Source: JAVVUJ01 sp964582545
Lineage (GTDB): Bacteria > Bacillota > Clostridia > Peptostreptococcales > Anaerovoracaceae
Direction of reading: 5' to 3'
Length of the DNA stretch: 64,000 bases
NCBI GenBank assembly: GCA_964582545.1
Contig: CAZOSB010000001.1
Span: 1-64,000 of the forward strand
Shown here piece after piece: positions 42,579 to 50,932 of the stretch. Made by a program: the position numbers and the translations under genes. Every line of letters begins with the position of its first letter. Position 1 is the stretch's first letter. The notes under the pieces were generated by a model. The model searched no databases. It worked only from the letters and a program-made list of their open reading frames with translations, and had not been told where the DNA came from.

Positions 42579-44810
42579 ATGGATAATTGGAGTAATTTTA
42601 AAGGTAGCTTGTGGAAGACTGAGATAAATGTTAGGGATTTTATTCAAGAGAATTACACCCCTTATCAGGGTGATGAGTCATTTTTAGCAGGACCCACTAA
42701 GGCTACAGATAGCTTGTGGAAAAAGGTTTTAAAATACCTTGAGCTTGAAAGAGAAAGGGGTGGTGTTTACGATGTAGATACAAAGGTGACATCATCCATA
42801 ACCTCCCATAAACCCGGTTATATTGATAAGGAAGTCGAACAGATCGTAGGTCTGCAAACGGATGAACCGCTTAAGAGAGCGATCTTTCCAAGGAGCAGCC
42901 TTACCGCTTTGGAAGAAGCATTGGAGAGTTACGGATACAAACTGGATGAGACAGTGAAGAATATCTATTCAAATTACGTAAAGACTCACAATGAAGGGGT
43001 CATGGATGCGTATACTCCAGAGATCAAAAAAGCGTGTGCAGCCGGAATTATTACGGGATTACCGGATAACTACGGTAGAGGACGACATATAGGAGATTAC
43101 AGAAGGGTTGCCCTTTACGGTCTTGATTTTATTGTTTCTCAAAAAATGGAGGAGCTAAAGTTATTGGAGCCGGGAGAAATGACCAATGAGGTCATTCAGC
43201 AAAGGGAAGAAGTTGCCGAGCAGTTAAACTCCTTGAATGATTTTCGAAAGATGTGCACTTCTTATGGTTTTGATGTTTCTAAACCGGCAAAGACAGCAAA
43301 GGAAGCCATACAGTTTATTTATTTAGCAATTTTAGCTGCAGCAAAACAACATGATGGAGTAACTATTTCACTTGGTCGTACCTCCACTTTTGTTGATATA
43401 TTTATTGAACGTGATTTACAAAATAAAGTTATCACAGAAGATGAAGCACAAGAATTGGTTGATCATTTCATTATGAAATTAAGAATGCTACGTTTTCTTA
43501 GATCACCTGGCTACAATGAATTGTTTTCAGGTGATCCAACTTGGATTACAGAGTCACTGGGCGGTATGGGTGTTGATGGTAGGGTGATGGTAACAAAGAC
43601 TTCTTACCGTTACCTGCATACACTATACAATTTAGGCGTAGGTCCTGAGCCTAATTTGACAGTGCTTTGGTCTGAGCGTTTACCGGATGCTTGGAAAAAA
43701 TACTGCTCCAAGGTATCTATTGACACCTCTTCCATTCAGTATGAAAATGACGATTTAATGCGTCCTCAATTTGGTGATGATTATGCCATTTCCGGATGTG
43801 TAGGAGCTTTGGAAATCGGTAAGTCCACACAATATTTTGGAGCTCGCATAAACATGCCAAAAGCTCTTCTCTATGCTATAAACGGGGGAATTGATGAGAA
43901 AACAGGGGAGCAGATCTCACCAAAATTTGCGCCAATTACTTCAGAATACCTAGATTATGATGAGGTTATGGAACGCTTTTACGAAATTCAAAAATGGCTT
44001 GTTAGCATCTATGTTCCTGCTGTAAATATCATTCATTATATGCATGATAAATATGCATATGAGGCCTTCCAAATGTCTCTGCATGATCTTAACATAAAGC
44101 GCTATGAAACCTTTGGTATTGCGGGACTTTCAATTACTGTTGATTCGCTCATGGCCATAAAGAATGCCAAGGTTAAGGTAATTAGAAACGAAGACGGACT
44201 GGCGGTAGATTTTGAAACGGTTGGAAATTACATTCCTTTTGGAAATAGCGAGGGTGAAACTGACAAAATGGCCGTGAAGCTAACGAGAGATTTTTTCAAG
44301 CTGATCAATACCCATACAATGTACAGAAATGCAAAACCTACTTTGTCCATTTTAACGATTACCTCAAATGTTGTGTATGGAAAAATGACCGGTGCGACTC
44401 CTTGTGGGAGACCGGCAAACGCTCCATTCTCTCCAGGTGCAAACCCCATGAATGGAAGGGATACAAACGGATCGGTTGCTTCCTTGGCATCCGTTAGCGA
44501 ATTGCCCTACAGCTGTGCCAGCGACGGAATTTCATACACATTTGCCATAGCACCCCCTGCCCTAGGTAAGGATGTGGCAAATCGACAGGAAAACCTTGTT
44601 AACCTACTTGATGGGTATTTTACCCCTAACGGAGGACAACATTTGAATGTGAATGTCTTTGACCGCTCCCTGCTGGAAGATGCTGTTGAGCATCCTGAAA
44701 AATATCCTCAGCTTACTATAAGAGTATCGGGATATGCGGTTAATTTCGTTAAATTAACTAGGGAGCAACAACTTGATGTTATTTCTCGTACCATAAATGA
44801 AAGAATCTAA
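42579..44810 (+). CDS. PFL-like glycyl radical enzyme lacking the first active-site cysteine
   Basis: The 743-aa protein matches pyruvate formate-lyase (PflB) over its whole length: NVRDFIQENYTPYQGDESFL, GLQTDEPLKR, RGRHIGDYRRVALYGLD, PNLTVLWSERLP, SIQYENDDLMRP, FGARINMPKALLYAINGG and the radical site RVSGYAVNF (Gly718). PFL needs adjacent cysteines (E. coli Cys418-Cys419, AIACCVS). Here the segment is AIS-G406-C407-VG, so only the second Cys remains. The Glu of the GCxE motif of glycyl radical eliminases is also missing (Gly409). The pyruvate-carboxylate arginines (R175/R176 region and R423) are kept. I infer a carboxylate substrate but not classical PFL chemistry. AAGGAGGAG precedes the ATG. 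Confidence 0.9.
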   Translation: MDNWSNFKGSLWKTEINVRDFIQENYTPYQGDESFLAGPTKATDSLWKKVLKYLELERERGGVYDVDTKVTSSITSHKPGYIDKEVEQIVGLQTDEPLKRAIFPRSSLTALEEALESYGYKLDETVKNIYSNYVKTHNEGVMDAYTPEIKKACAAGIITGLPDNYGRGRHIGDYRRVALYGLDFIVSQKMEELKLLEPGEMTNEVIQQREEVAEQLNSLNDFRKMCTSYGFDVSKPAKTAKEAIQFIYLAILAAAKQHDGVTISLGRTSTFVDIFIERDLQNKVITEDEAQELVDHFIMKLRMLRFLRSPGYNELFSGDPTWITESLGGMGVDGRVMVTKTSYRYLHTLYNLGVGPEPNLTVLWSERLPDAWKKYCSKVSIDTSSIQYENDDLMRPQFGDDYAISGCVGALEIGKSTQYFGARINMPKALLYAINGGIDEKTGEQISPKFAPITSEYLDYDEVMERFYEIQKWLVSIYVPAVNIIHYMHDKYAYEAFQMSLHDLNIKRYETFGIAGLSITVDSLMAIKNAKVKVIRNEDGLAVDFETVGNYIPFGNSEGETDKMAVKLTRDFFKLINTHTMYRNAKPTLSILTITSNVVYGKMTGATPCGRPANAPFSPGANPMNGRDTNGSVASLASVSELPYSCASDGISYTFAIAPPALGKDVANRQENLVNLLDGYFTPNGGQHLNVNVFDRSLLEDAVEHPEKYPQLTIRVSGYAVNFVKLTREQQLDVISRTINERI

Positions 44811-45564
44811 GTGTTTTATGAACTTTAACGAAAAAGATGTGACAATAGGGAAGGTACATTCCTTTGATAGCTTTGGGACTGTAGATGGTCCTGGGCTAAG
44901 GCTTGTGGTTTTTATGCAGGGATGTACATTCAGATGTCTTTATTGCCACAATCCTGACACATTTGAATTAAACGCTGCCCCTTTTATGGTAACTCCTAAT
45001 CAAGCATTTGAAAGAGTACAAAAGTTTAAGCGTTATTACAAAAAAGGTGGAGTTACAATTTCAGGTGGAGAGCCGTTATTGCAACCTACCTTTATAAAAG
45101 AATTTTTTAAGCTTTGCAAAGGAGTGGGGGTTCATACAGCCATTGATACAGCGGGATCAATCCTTACAGAAGAGGTAAAAAAAGCACTGACCTATACAGA
45201 TCTTGTTTTACTGGACATAAAGTGTATTGATCCTGATATTCATAAATCCCTTACAGGACAGTCGCTGAAACCCACCTTGAATTTTGCTGAGTATTTATCC
45301 AAAGAGGGTATACCTATGTGGATTCGATATGTGTTGGTACCCGGTATAACAGACAGGGATGATTTGATAGAAAAACATGCGGACTATGTTGCTAGTTTTA
45401 AAAATGTCGAAAAGGTTGAACTGCTTCCTTTTCATAAACTAGGACTCCATAAATATGAAAAACTCGGTATGGAATATCCATTAAAAGACACAAATTCACC
45501 CACTGCTGAACGGGTAGAAAATGCAAAGAACATTTATAGAAGCCGCGGATTAAAGGTGATTTAA
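44797..45564 (+). CDS. glycyl radical enzyme activating enzyme, PflA type
   Basis: The 255-aa radical SAM protein has the cluster motif C43-TFR-C47-LY-C50-HN in the PflA context HSFDSFGTVDGPGLR...FMQGCTFRCLYCHNPDT, plus GGVTISGGEPLLQ and IDTAGS. It generates the glycyl radical by 5'-deoxyadenosyl chemistry. The extra ferredoxin domain of many eliminase activases is absent, so it is PflA-like. It overlaps the radical enzyme gene by 14 bases; ATG 44818 is an alternative start (MNFNEKDV). It surely acts on the upstream protein. Confidence 0.93.
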   Translation: MKESKCFMNFNEKDVTIGKVHSFDSFGTVDGPGLRLVVFMQGCTFRCLYCHNPDTFELNAAPFMVTPNQAFERVQKFKRYYKKGGVTISGGEPLLQPTFIKEFFKLCKGVGVHTAIDTAGSILTEEVKKALTYTDLVLLDIKCIDPDIHKSLTGQSLKPTLNFAEYLSKEGIPMWIRYVLVPGITDRDDLIEKHADYVASFKNVEKVELLPFHKLGLHKYEKLGMEYPLKDTNSPTAERVENAKNIYRSRGLKVI

Positions 45565-45572
45565 CATTAAAA

Positions 45573-45588
45573 GCCCAATTTAGTGGGC
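45573..45588 (+). repeat. small hairpin after the activase gene
   Basis: GCCCA-ATTTAG-TGGGC. It is short and without a good T tract, the first of several hairpins in the 45565-45773 spacer. Confidence 0.4.
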
Positions 45589-45600
45589 AATCATTTTGTT

Positions 45601-45659
45601 TATTAATACAAACTGAAAGCAATAGGGGAGGTGAATGATATTTAGTTTGTATATTAATA
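45601..45659 (+). repeat. long inverted repeat enclosing a strong ribosome site
   Basis: TATTAATACAAACT (45601-45614) can pair with AGTTTGTA-TA-TTAATA (45644-45659), leaving two unpaired bases. The loop holds GGGGAGGTG and the ATG of an 11-codon ORF, so folding would change access to that site. Confidence 0.5.
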
Positions 45660-45670
45660 ATTATATATAA
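45635..45670 (+). CDS. possible 11-aa leader peptide (MIFSLYINNYI)
   Basis: ATG at 45635 is preceded by GGGGAGGTGA, the best ribosome site in the spacer, and runs eleven codons to TAA. The next gene starts 104 bases later. A coding role is unproven; it may be a regulatory leader ORF or a coincidence within the structured spacer. Confidence 0.3.
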   Translation: MIFSLYINNYI

Positions 45671-45694
45671 AAAAATAGCTAGTTATATTAATCC

Positions 45695-45720
45695 GCAATT
45701 TGAAACGTCGTTTTAATTGC
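45695..45720 (+). repeat. hairpin with GAAAC-GTC-GTTTT core
   Basis: GCAATT-T-GAAAC (45695-45706), loop GTC, GTTTT-AATTGC (45710-45720): eleven pairs with one bulged T and one G-T. The core is nearly the same as that of the hairpin at 13106-13150. Confidence 0.55.
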
Positions 45721-45773
45721 AGCAAGTTACTATATTTTGTTATGTAAATTTTTTAGTTAAAAGGAGAAAACTT

Positions 45774-46940
45774 ATGGGCAATAATATTAAATCCATAGAA
45801 TTTATTAAATTAGATGTTCCTGCCTCCGGATGGAGTGAGAATACCAATGTGATCAAAGTAACCGATGAAAATGGATTATATGGTATTGGAGAAGCGGATG
45901 GTTCCCCCAGCGTAGTAAAAGCTTATGGTGAACTTGAATCAGAACATTTTCAGCTTACAAATATTTGCGATGTTGCCATCGGAAGAGACCCAATGGAATT
46001 TAAAGCGATTTGGGACGACATGTATGATAAAAGCAAATGGGTAGGATCAAGGGGTATTGGAATATTTGCTATGTCAGGAATAGACATGGCCTTATATGAC
46101 CTTGCAGGCAAACAGCATAACCTTCCTGTTTACAAACTTTTAGGGGGAAAGCATAGGGATGTAGTAACACCGTATTTTACTCTCTATCCTTCTCACAATA
46201 TGGAGAACCCTACAGCAGATGACTATATTAGAATGTATGAACCCTTGTGTCTGAAAGCCAGAGAAAAGGGGTGCAAAGCAGTAAAGGTTTGCTTATCTCC
46301 AGGTGTTATTTCCATTCACGACGACAAAGAGGTGGTAAGATTTATTAAAGCTCTTAGACAACAGTTAGGTGATGATATAAAACTGATAATCGATTTTCTT
46401 TATCGTTGGAACGATTGGCAAGCTGCTCGTTGGACCCTTAACAAGTTGGAAGATACGGAGATCTATCTGGCAGAAGCAGTTTTACAGCATGATGACCTTG
46501 AAGGTCATAAAAAGCTTGCAAATACAGTAACTACTAGAATTGGTGCCTGTGAAATGATGACTACCCATTACGAAATAATGGAGTGGATCAAGAATACAAA
46601 CATCTCAGCAATTCAGCTTGACTATAACAGAGCTGGTGGTCTTACAGCGATCATGAGAATTCAAGAGCTTTGCGACAATTACAATGTTCAGCTAATGCCA
46701 CACGGATGGGCTACAGGAATAACAGGAGCTGCGATTCGTCACTTTGGAATGGCTAGCAGAACAAGCATGTATCCGGAATATTTACATAGAGATTTTTGGC
46801 CGGGCGAACTGATTAACAACCTTACTGTAGGTGATCCGGAAATTATTGATGGAACCGTTGCAGGAAGTGAAGAACCCGGACTTGGGATGAAGATTAATAA
46901 GGAATACTTCAAAGAAAAGACTGGAATTACTTTAGAGTAA
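45774..46940 (+). CDS. enolase-superfamily enzyme (mandelate racemase/muconate lactonizing type)
   Basis: The 388-aa protein has the MR/MLE N-terminal cap and a barrel with metal ligands D207 (LIIDFLYRW), E234 (YLAEAVLQ) and E260 (IGACEMM), plus the D283-H310 general-base pair (QLDYNRAGG, LMPHGWATG). The second strand, where KxK usually lies, reads K171-V-C173, so the second Lys is Cys. It is therefore likely a sugar-acid dehydratase-like enzyme or epimerase using the His face, with unknown substrate. ATG 45774 follows AAAGGAG; upstream in-frame codons are not homologous. It sits between the radical enzyme pair and a BCCT transporter. Confidence 0.87.
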   Translation: MGNNIKSIEFIKLDVPASGWSENTNVIKVTDENGLYGIGEADGSPSVVKAYGELESEHFQLTNICDVAIGRDPMEFKAIWDDMYDKSKWVGSRGIGIFAMSGIDMALYDLAGKQHNLPVYKLLGGKHRDVVTPYFTLYPSHNMENPTADDYIRMYEPLCLKAREKGCKAVKVCLSPGVISIHDDKEVVRFIKALRQQLGDDIKLIIDFLYRWNDWQAARWTLNKLEDTEIYLAEAVLQHDDLEGHKKLANTVTTRIGACEMMTTHYEIMEWIKNTNISAIQLDYNRAGGLTAIMRIQELCDNYNVQLMPHGWATGITGAAIRHFGMASRTSMYPEYLHRDFWPGELINNLTVGDPEIIDGTVAGSEEPGLGMKINKEYFKEKTGITLE

Positions 46941-46955
46941 ATTTATATTTAGTAT

Positions 46956-47028
46956 GGGCGGTATCATGGCATGAAATGGGTAACGCCTGTTGTGGGTATG
47001 ACCTTAACCTAGAGCTTAGGTCATATCC
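46956..47028 (+). repeat. two tandem hairpins between enolase-superfamily and BCCT genes
   Basis: The first hairpin pairs GGCGGTA with TAACGCC (46957-46987, one mismatch) and contains the palindrome TCATGGCATGA (46964-46974). The second pairs GGGTATGACCT (46994-47004) with AGGTCATATCC (47018-47028). Neither has a T tract, so they look like processing or stability elements. Confidence 0.5.
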
Positions 47029-47093
47029 AGAGAAGCCGTAAGTAAAAAACAAATTCGCTATTTTGTAAAATTTTTAAATGGAGGCTATATTTA

Positions 47094-48674
47094 ATGGAAA
47101 ACACAAGTAATGTAACAAAAAGATCGATTGATTTTGTTGCAGTAATAATCGTTTTTCTAGTAGTTTTACTACTTGGATCTTGGTTGGTATTAAAGCCTGA
47201 GGCAGCAGTAGGGACGATTGGTGCGATACAAAGCAGCTCAATAAAGGTGCTTACACCTTTTTATCTTTGGTTAGGCTTAGCATGTTTAGTATATCTTTTA
47301 TATTTTTCCTTTTCAAAATATGGACACATAAGATTTGGAAATGGGAAACCAGAATTCGGTTCGTTCAACTGGCTTGTTATGATGTTTTGTGCCGGTATGG
47401 GATCCAGCATGATGCTTTGGTCAATTGTAGAACCACTGTACTATGTATCAGGACCACCTATGGGAGCAGAGCCTTTCAGCAATACGGCATATGAATTGGC
47501 AGGAACCTATGGAATCTATCACTGGACATTTATTGCTTGGGCATTATTTGCGGTGGGAGCCATTCCCCTTTGTTACAGATTTTATATCCTTAAAAAACCG
47601 GGTCTATCTCTTTCCGCTGCATGTGAAGGTGTATTGGGAGATAAAATCAATGGACCAATCGGTAAGCTTATCGAAATTATAGTTGTATTTGGTATATTGG
47701 GAGGACATGGTACAACGCTTGTACTGGGGATTCCAATGATTCAAAATAATATTGCAAATCTTTTCGGAGTACCGGATACTTTAGCTACAGGAATCATCCT
47801 TATAGCAATCGTTACAGCATTATTTATGGCAAGCTCATGGTTAGGTCTGGAAAAGGGAATGAAAAACCTTTCAAAGTACAATGCTTACTTTGCAATCGCA
47901 TTAGCTGTATATTTTCTTGCTGTTGGACCAACACTGTTTCAACTGGAGCTTTTCACCAATGCCATGGGATACATAAGTAACAACTTTCTCTTTATGAGTT
48001 TGTGGACAGATCCTGTTGCTCAAGGTGGTTTCCCAGGTGGATGGACTGCGTTTTACTGGGCTTGGTGGCTGGCGCTGGGACCATGGATGTGGATCTTTAC
48101 CACAAGAATTTCCAGAGGTAGAACACTTCGCGAAATAATGCTTGGAATGCTCATTGCAGGAAGTGCCGGATGTATGCTTTATTTCTGTGCATTGGGAGGT
48201 TACACTCTTGATCTTCAGCTTGGCGGACAGCTTGATCTAGTTGCCATTCTGAATGAAAGTGGCCAGGCTCAAACGATAACAGAGGTAGTATTAACCCTAC
48301 CCGCAGGCCAGATCATTCTGTTTGTATGGGCAATCATTGCAATCATATTCTTAGCAACCACACTGGATTCATCCTCTTATACAATTGCAGCTACCACAAC
48401 CATTGGTCTGCGCCAAGGAGAGGATCCTGCCAGATTATTTAAGCTTTTCTGGGCAATTATGTTAGCGGTTGTTCCTTGCAGTCTTCTATTTGCCGGTGCT
48501 GATTTGAAGGCGTTCCAATCTATGGCAATTTTAACAGCAACACCCATTGCAATTTTGACAATCATTGCCTTGGTTGGTGGTGCTAAGTGGATTTTCCGTG
48601 ACTACTCCGCCTTAACAAGAGAACAAATTATTCTACAGGAAAACAAAAAGATAAATATGCCTGTGGAAGAGTAA
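47094..48674 (+). CDS. BCCT-family transporter
   Basis: The 526-aa protein has twelve expected membrane helices and the family signature WAWWLALGPWMWIFTTRISRGRTLREI, with the aromatic cluster of helix 8. In helix 3 it has FCAGMGSSMMLWSIVEPLYY, differing from the BetP glycine motif and from the CaiT type. The family carries betaine, choline, carnitine and related compounds, usually with sodium or protons or by exchange. GGAGG lies before the ATG. It ends the sigma54-driven operon or precedes the small VOC-like gene, and probably imports the pathway substrate. Confidence 0.92.
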   Translation: MENTSNVTKRSIDFVAVIIVFLVVLLLGSWLVLKPEAAVGTIGAIQSSSIKVLTPFYLWLGLACLVYLLYFSFSKYGHIRFGNGKPEFGSFNWLVMMFCAGMGSSMMLWSIVEPLYYVSGPPMGAEPFSNTAYELAGTYGIYHWTFIAWALFAVGAIPLCYRFYILKKPGLSLSAACEGVLGDKINGPIGKLIEIIVVFGILGGHGTTLVLGIPMIQNNIANLFGVPDTLATGIILIAIVTALFMASSWLGLEKGMKNLSKYNAYFAIALAVYFLAVGPTLFQLELFTNAMGYISNNFLFMSLWTDPVAQGGFPGGWTAFYWAWWLALGPWMWIFTTRISRGRTLREIMLGMLIAGSAGCMLYFCALGGYTLDLQLGGQLDLVAILNESGQAQTITEVVLTLPAGQIILFVWAIIAIIFLATTLDSSSYTIAATTTIGLRQGEDPARLFKLFWAIMLAVVPCSLLFAGADLKAFQSMAILTATPIAILTIIALVGGAKWIFRDYSALTREQIILQENKKINMPVEE

Positions 48675-48691
48675 TCTTTAAATCTTTAATT

Positions 48692-48751
48692 CTATTAGCG
48701 TTACTTGACATGTGATAACAGATTTGATTATGTCAAACTAAACGCTAATAG
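48692..48751 (+). repeat. nested inverted repeat between BCCT and VOC-like genes
   Basis: Outer arms CTATTAGCGTT (48692-48702) and AACGCTAATAG (48741-48751) pair perfectly; inside, TTGACAT (48705-48711) and ATGTCAA (48730-48736) also pair perfectly. Together they give an 18-bp interrupted stem with an 18-base loop. No T tract follows. It may be an operator pair or a structured RNA. Confidence 0.7.
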
Positions 48752-48781
48752 AGTTTATAAAAAATAAAGAGGTATTTTAAT

Positions 48782-49105
48782 ATGAAATTTTTACACTTGG
48801 GTATACCGACAGAACAAAAAATACAAGATAAAACCTACTCTTACGTTGAAAAGATAAAATTACATGTAACGAATCCCGACGACCACGAATTGAAGCTACA
48901 ATTTGTATGTGCGGAGTCGGATTCTCCCTTACCTGACGTGGTGAGAAAAGAGAGACATTTATCAATTCAAGTGGAAAATATCGAGGAAACTATTCAAGAG
49001 TTTGATAGTGTGGTTTTCCCTCCCACACCTGTAAGTGAAAAACTGAAAATTGGTTTTGCGGTAAAAGATGATGTATTGTTTGAATTGATGGAGATATCCA
49101 ATTAA
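48782..49105 (+). CDS. small VOC/glyoxalase-like protein
   Basis: The 107-aa protein starts MKFLHLGIPTEQ and shows a beta-alpha-beta pattern resembling one half of the vicinal oxygen chelate fold (HLGIPT ... RHLSIQVENIEETIQEFD ... KIGFAVKDDVLFELMEI). Possible metal ligands are H5, H59 and E104. The match is weak and functional assignment is an inference. AAAGAGG precedes the ATG. It closes the glycyl-radical gene cluster and is followed by a strong terminator. Confidence 0.55.
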   Translation: MKFLHLGIPTEQKIQDKTYSYVEKIKLHVTNPDDHELKLQFVCAESDSPLPDVVRKERHLSIQVENIEETIQEFDSVVFPPTPVSEKLKIGFAVKDDVLFELMEISN

Positions 49106-49200
49106 CTTTTGGATGTAAATTTTTAACTTTTAAGTCATCTTGATTGCTCATCATCAGCATGACATCCTACGAAGTAATTAAATCCATAATGATGTAAATC

Positions 49201-49238
49201 AAATAAAAAATATGCTGTTCATAGCATATTTTTTATTT
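49201..49238. terminator. 16-bp terminator hairpin ending the GRE cluster
   Basis: AAATAAAAAATATGCT (49201-49216), loop GTTCAT, AGCATATTTTTTATTT (49223-49238), a perfect 16-bp stem with T/A tracts on both sides. Confidence 0.85.
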
Positions 49239-49293
49239 GCCTAAAATATAATGCATTGATATACATTATTTTTACTTGATAGGAGGACAAAAT

Positions 49294-50094
49294 ATGGGGG
49301 TTTATATATACAAGAAGGGTATGAAGAAAATCGCAGCCACCATGGGAGGAATTATTGCATGTGCTTTGATCTTGAACATCACGCTTTTTAATGAGGAGTT
49401 TGCGTTGCCAACACAGACGGAACCTGCAAAAAAAGTCCCTGTTTACTGTGTGGATACGCCTGAAAAAAAGATCGCCATCAGTTTTGATGCGGCTTGGGGG
49501 GATGACCATACAGAACCTATATTAAATATCTTGGATGAATATGGGATTAAAACTACTTTTTTTCTGGTTAAATTTTGGGCAGAGAAATTTCCTGACGATG
49601 TAAAGGAAATTGATAAGAGAGGTCATGAAATCGGAAATCATTCAGCCACACACCCCAATATGACCAAGCTTACCGCTGAAGAAATGCAAAAGGAGCTGTT
49701 GGGATTAGAAGAGGTGGTTATGGCTGTTACCGGAAAAAAACCCACGGTGTTTCGACCACCCTTTGGTGCATATAACAATACTGTGCTAGAAGTCTGTCAG
49801 GAAAATGGATATCAGGTCATACAGTGGTCGGTGGACAGTATGGACTGGAAAAAGCTGTCGGGGGATCAAATTGTGGAGAGAGTATGTAGGAACATTAAAC
49901 CCGGGTCCATCGTTTTATTTCACAATAACGCGGATAAGGTAGAGGAATATTTGCCGGTAATTTTAAGCAAGCTGAAAGAGGAAGGTTACTCTATTGTACC
50001 CGTTGGCCAATTAATTTACCAAGACAATTATAAGATTGATCATACAGGAAAACAATTTTTTAATAAATCCGACGGAAACAATCAATTGATTTAG
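49294..50094 (+). CDS. polysaccharide deacetylase, PdaB-like
   Basis: The 266-aa protein has an N-terminal membrane anchor or signal (KKIAATMGGIIACALILNITLF) and the NodB domain: ISFDAAWGDDHTEPIL (motif 1 in the SFDAAWG form of PdaB proteins), HEIGNHSATHPNM (metal His motif), FRPPFGAYN and GSIVLFHNN. PdaB-type proteins deacetylate peptidoglycan or spore cortex. I start at ATG 49294, behind ATAGGAGG. Confidence 0.88.
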   Translation: MGVYIYKKGMKKIAATMGGIIACALILNITLFNEEFALPTQTEPAKKVPVYCVDTPEKKIAISFDAAWGDDHTEPILNILDEYGIKTTFFLVKFWAEKFPDDVKEIDKRGHEIGNHSATHPNMTKLTAEEMQKELLGLEEVVMAVTGKKPTVFRPPFGAYNNTVLEVCQENGYQVIQWSVDSMDWKKLSGDQIVERVCRNIKPGSIVLFHNNADKVEEYLPVILSKLKEEGYSIVPVGQLIYQDNYKIDHTGKQFFNKSDGNNQLI

Positions 50095-50115
50095 CAGATA
50101 CTACAGGGGGATATT

Positions 50116-50742
50116 ATGGAAAGAATACCGGAAAATACTAATTATGCGGAATTGAGAGGCGTTATCGTTTCTATGCCCGAGTTTAACCATAAATCATACG
50201 GGGAAGCCTTTTATACACTTTACTTAGGGATAGAGAGAAAGAGTCAATACATGGATATCATTCAGGTTATTGTGTCAGAAAGATTGTTGATTAACAAGAA
50301 TTTAAACATAGATGATGTAGTATACATAACTGGTCAGGTGAGAACCTATAATGAGATGGAGGATGGAAAAAATCGATTAAACGTAGTGATATTTGCTAGG
50401 GAATTCATTCTGGTGATAGATTCTACTATGGAAAATTGTGCTTTTGAAAATCTGATTAAATTAGAAGGTTTTATATGCAAAGAGCCCATTAAGAGAGTAT
50501 CCCCCTTGGGCAGGGAAATTTGTGACTTGATGGTGGCTGTAAACAGAATGTATAATAAGTCCGACTACGTTCCGTGCATTGCCTGGGGAAGAAATGCGAC
50601 TTATGCTTCCGAGCTAGCTGTGGGGACTAAAATAGATATTACGGGTCGTTTGCAGAGTCGGGAGTATCGAAAAAAGGATGAAAATGACAATGTGCTCATT
50701 AAGACGGCATATGAGGTCTCCATATTAAAAGTTGAAATATGA
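50116..50742 (+). CDS. single-stranded DNA-binding-like protein with two OB folds
   Basis: The 208-aa protein seems to be two successive OB-fold units: residues about 8-100 (ELRGVIVSMPEF ... DVVYITGQVRTY) and 108-208 (IKLEGFICKEPIKRVSPLGREICDLMVAVNR ... IDITGRLQSREYRKKD). Each ends in the ITG motif typical of SSB. It lacks the acidic C-terminal tail of true SSB. It may bind single-stranded nucleic acid; a conserved but poorly known clostridial type. GGGGG precedes the ATG. Confidence 0.7.
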   Translation: MERIPENTNYAELRGVIVSMPEFNHKSYGEAFYTLYLGIERKSQYMDIIQVIVSERLLINKNLNIDDVVYITGQVRTYNEMEDGKNRLNVVIFAREFILVIDSTMENCAFENLIKLEGFICKEPIKRVSPLGREICDLMVAVNRMYNKSDYVPCIAWGRNATYASELAVGTKIDITGRLQSREYRKKDENDNVLIKTAYEVSILKVEI

Positions 50743-50812
50743 ATACTGATTCAAAGCTTAATAATAAGCAATGAATACATAGATGGATCAAATAAGATCA
50801 AATATGAAAAAA

Positions 50813-50841
50813 TTGCACATCCTCTAAATATATGATATAAT
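50813..50841 (+). promoter_or_regulatory. sigma-A promoter of the plsX operon
   Basis: TTGCAC (50813-50818), 17-base spacer, perfect TATAAT (50836-50841). The leader is about 85 bases long. Confidence 0.75.
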
Positions 50842-50932
50842 GCGTTGTATTAAAAATGCTTACGTTTAATGTAGCTTTTATGTTGTATAAGGACATTTCT
50901 ATATGTAGAAATAAATATGGGGGATATGATCA

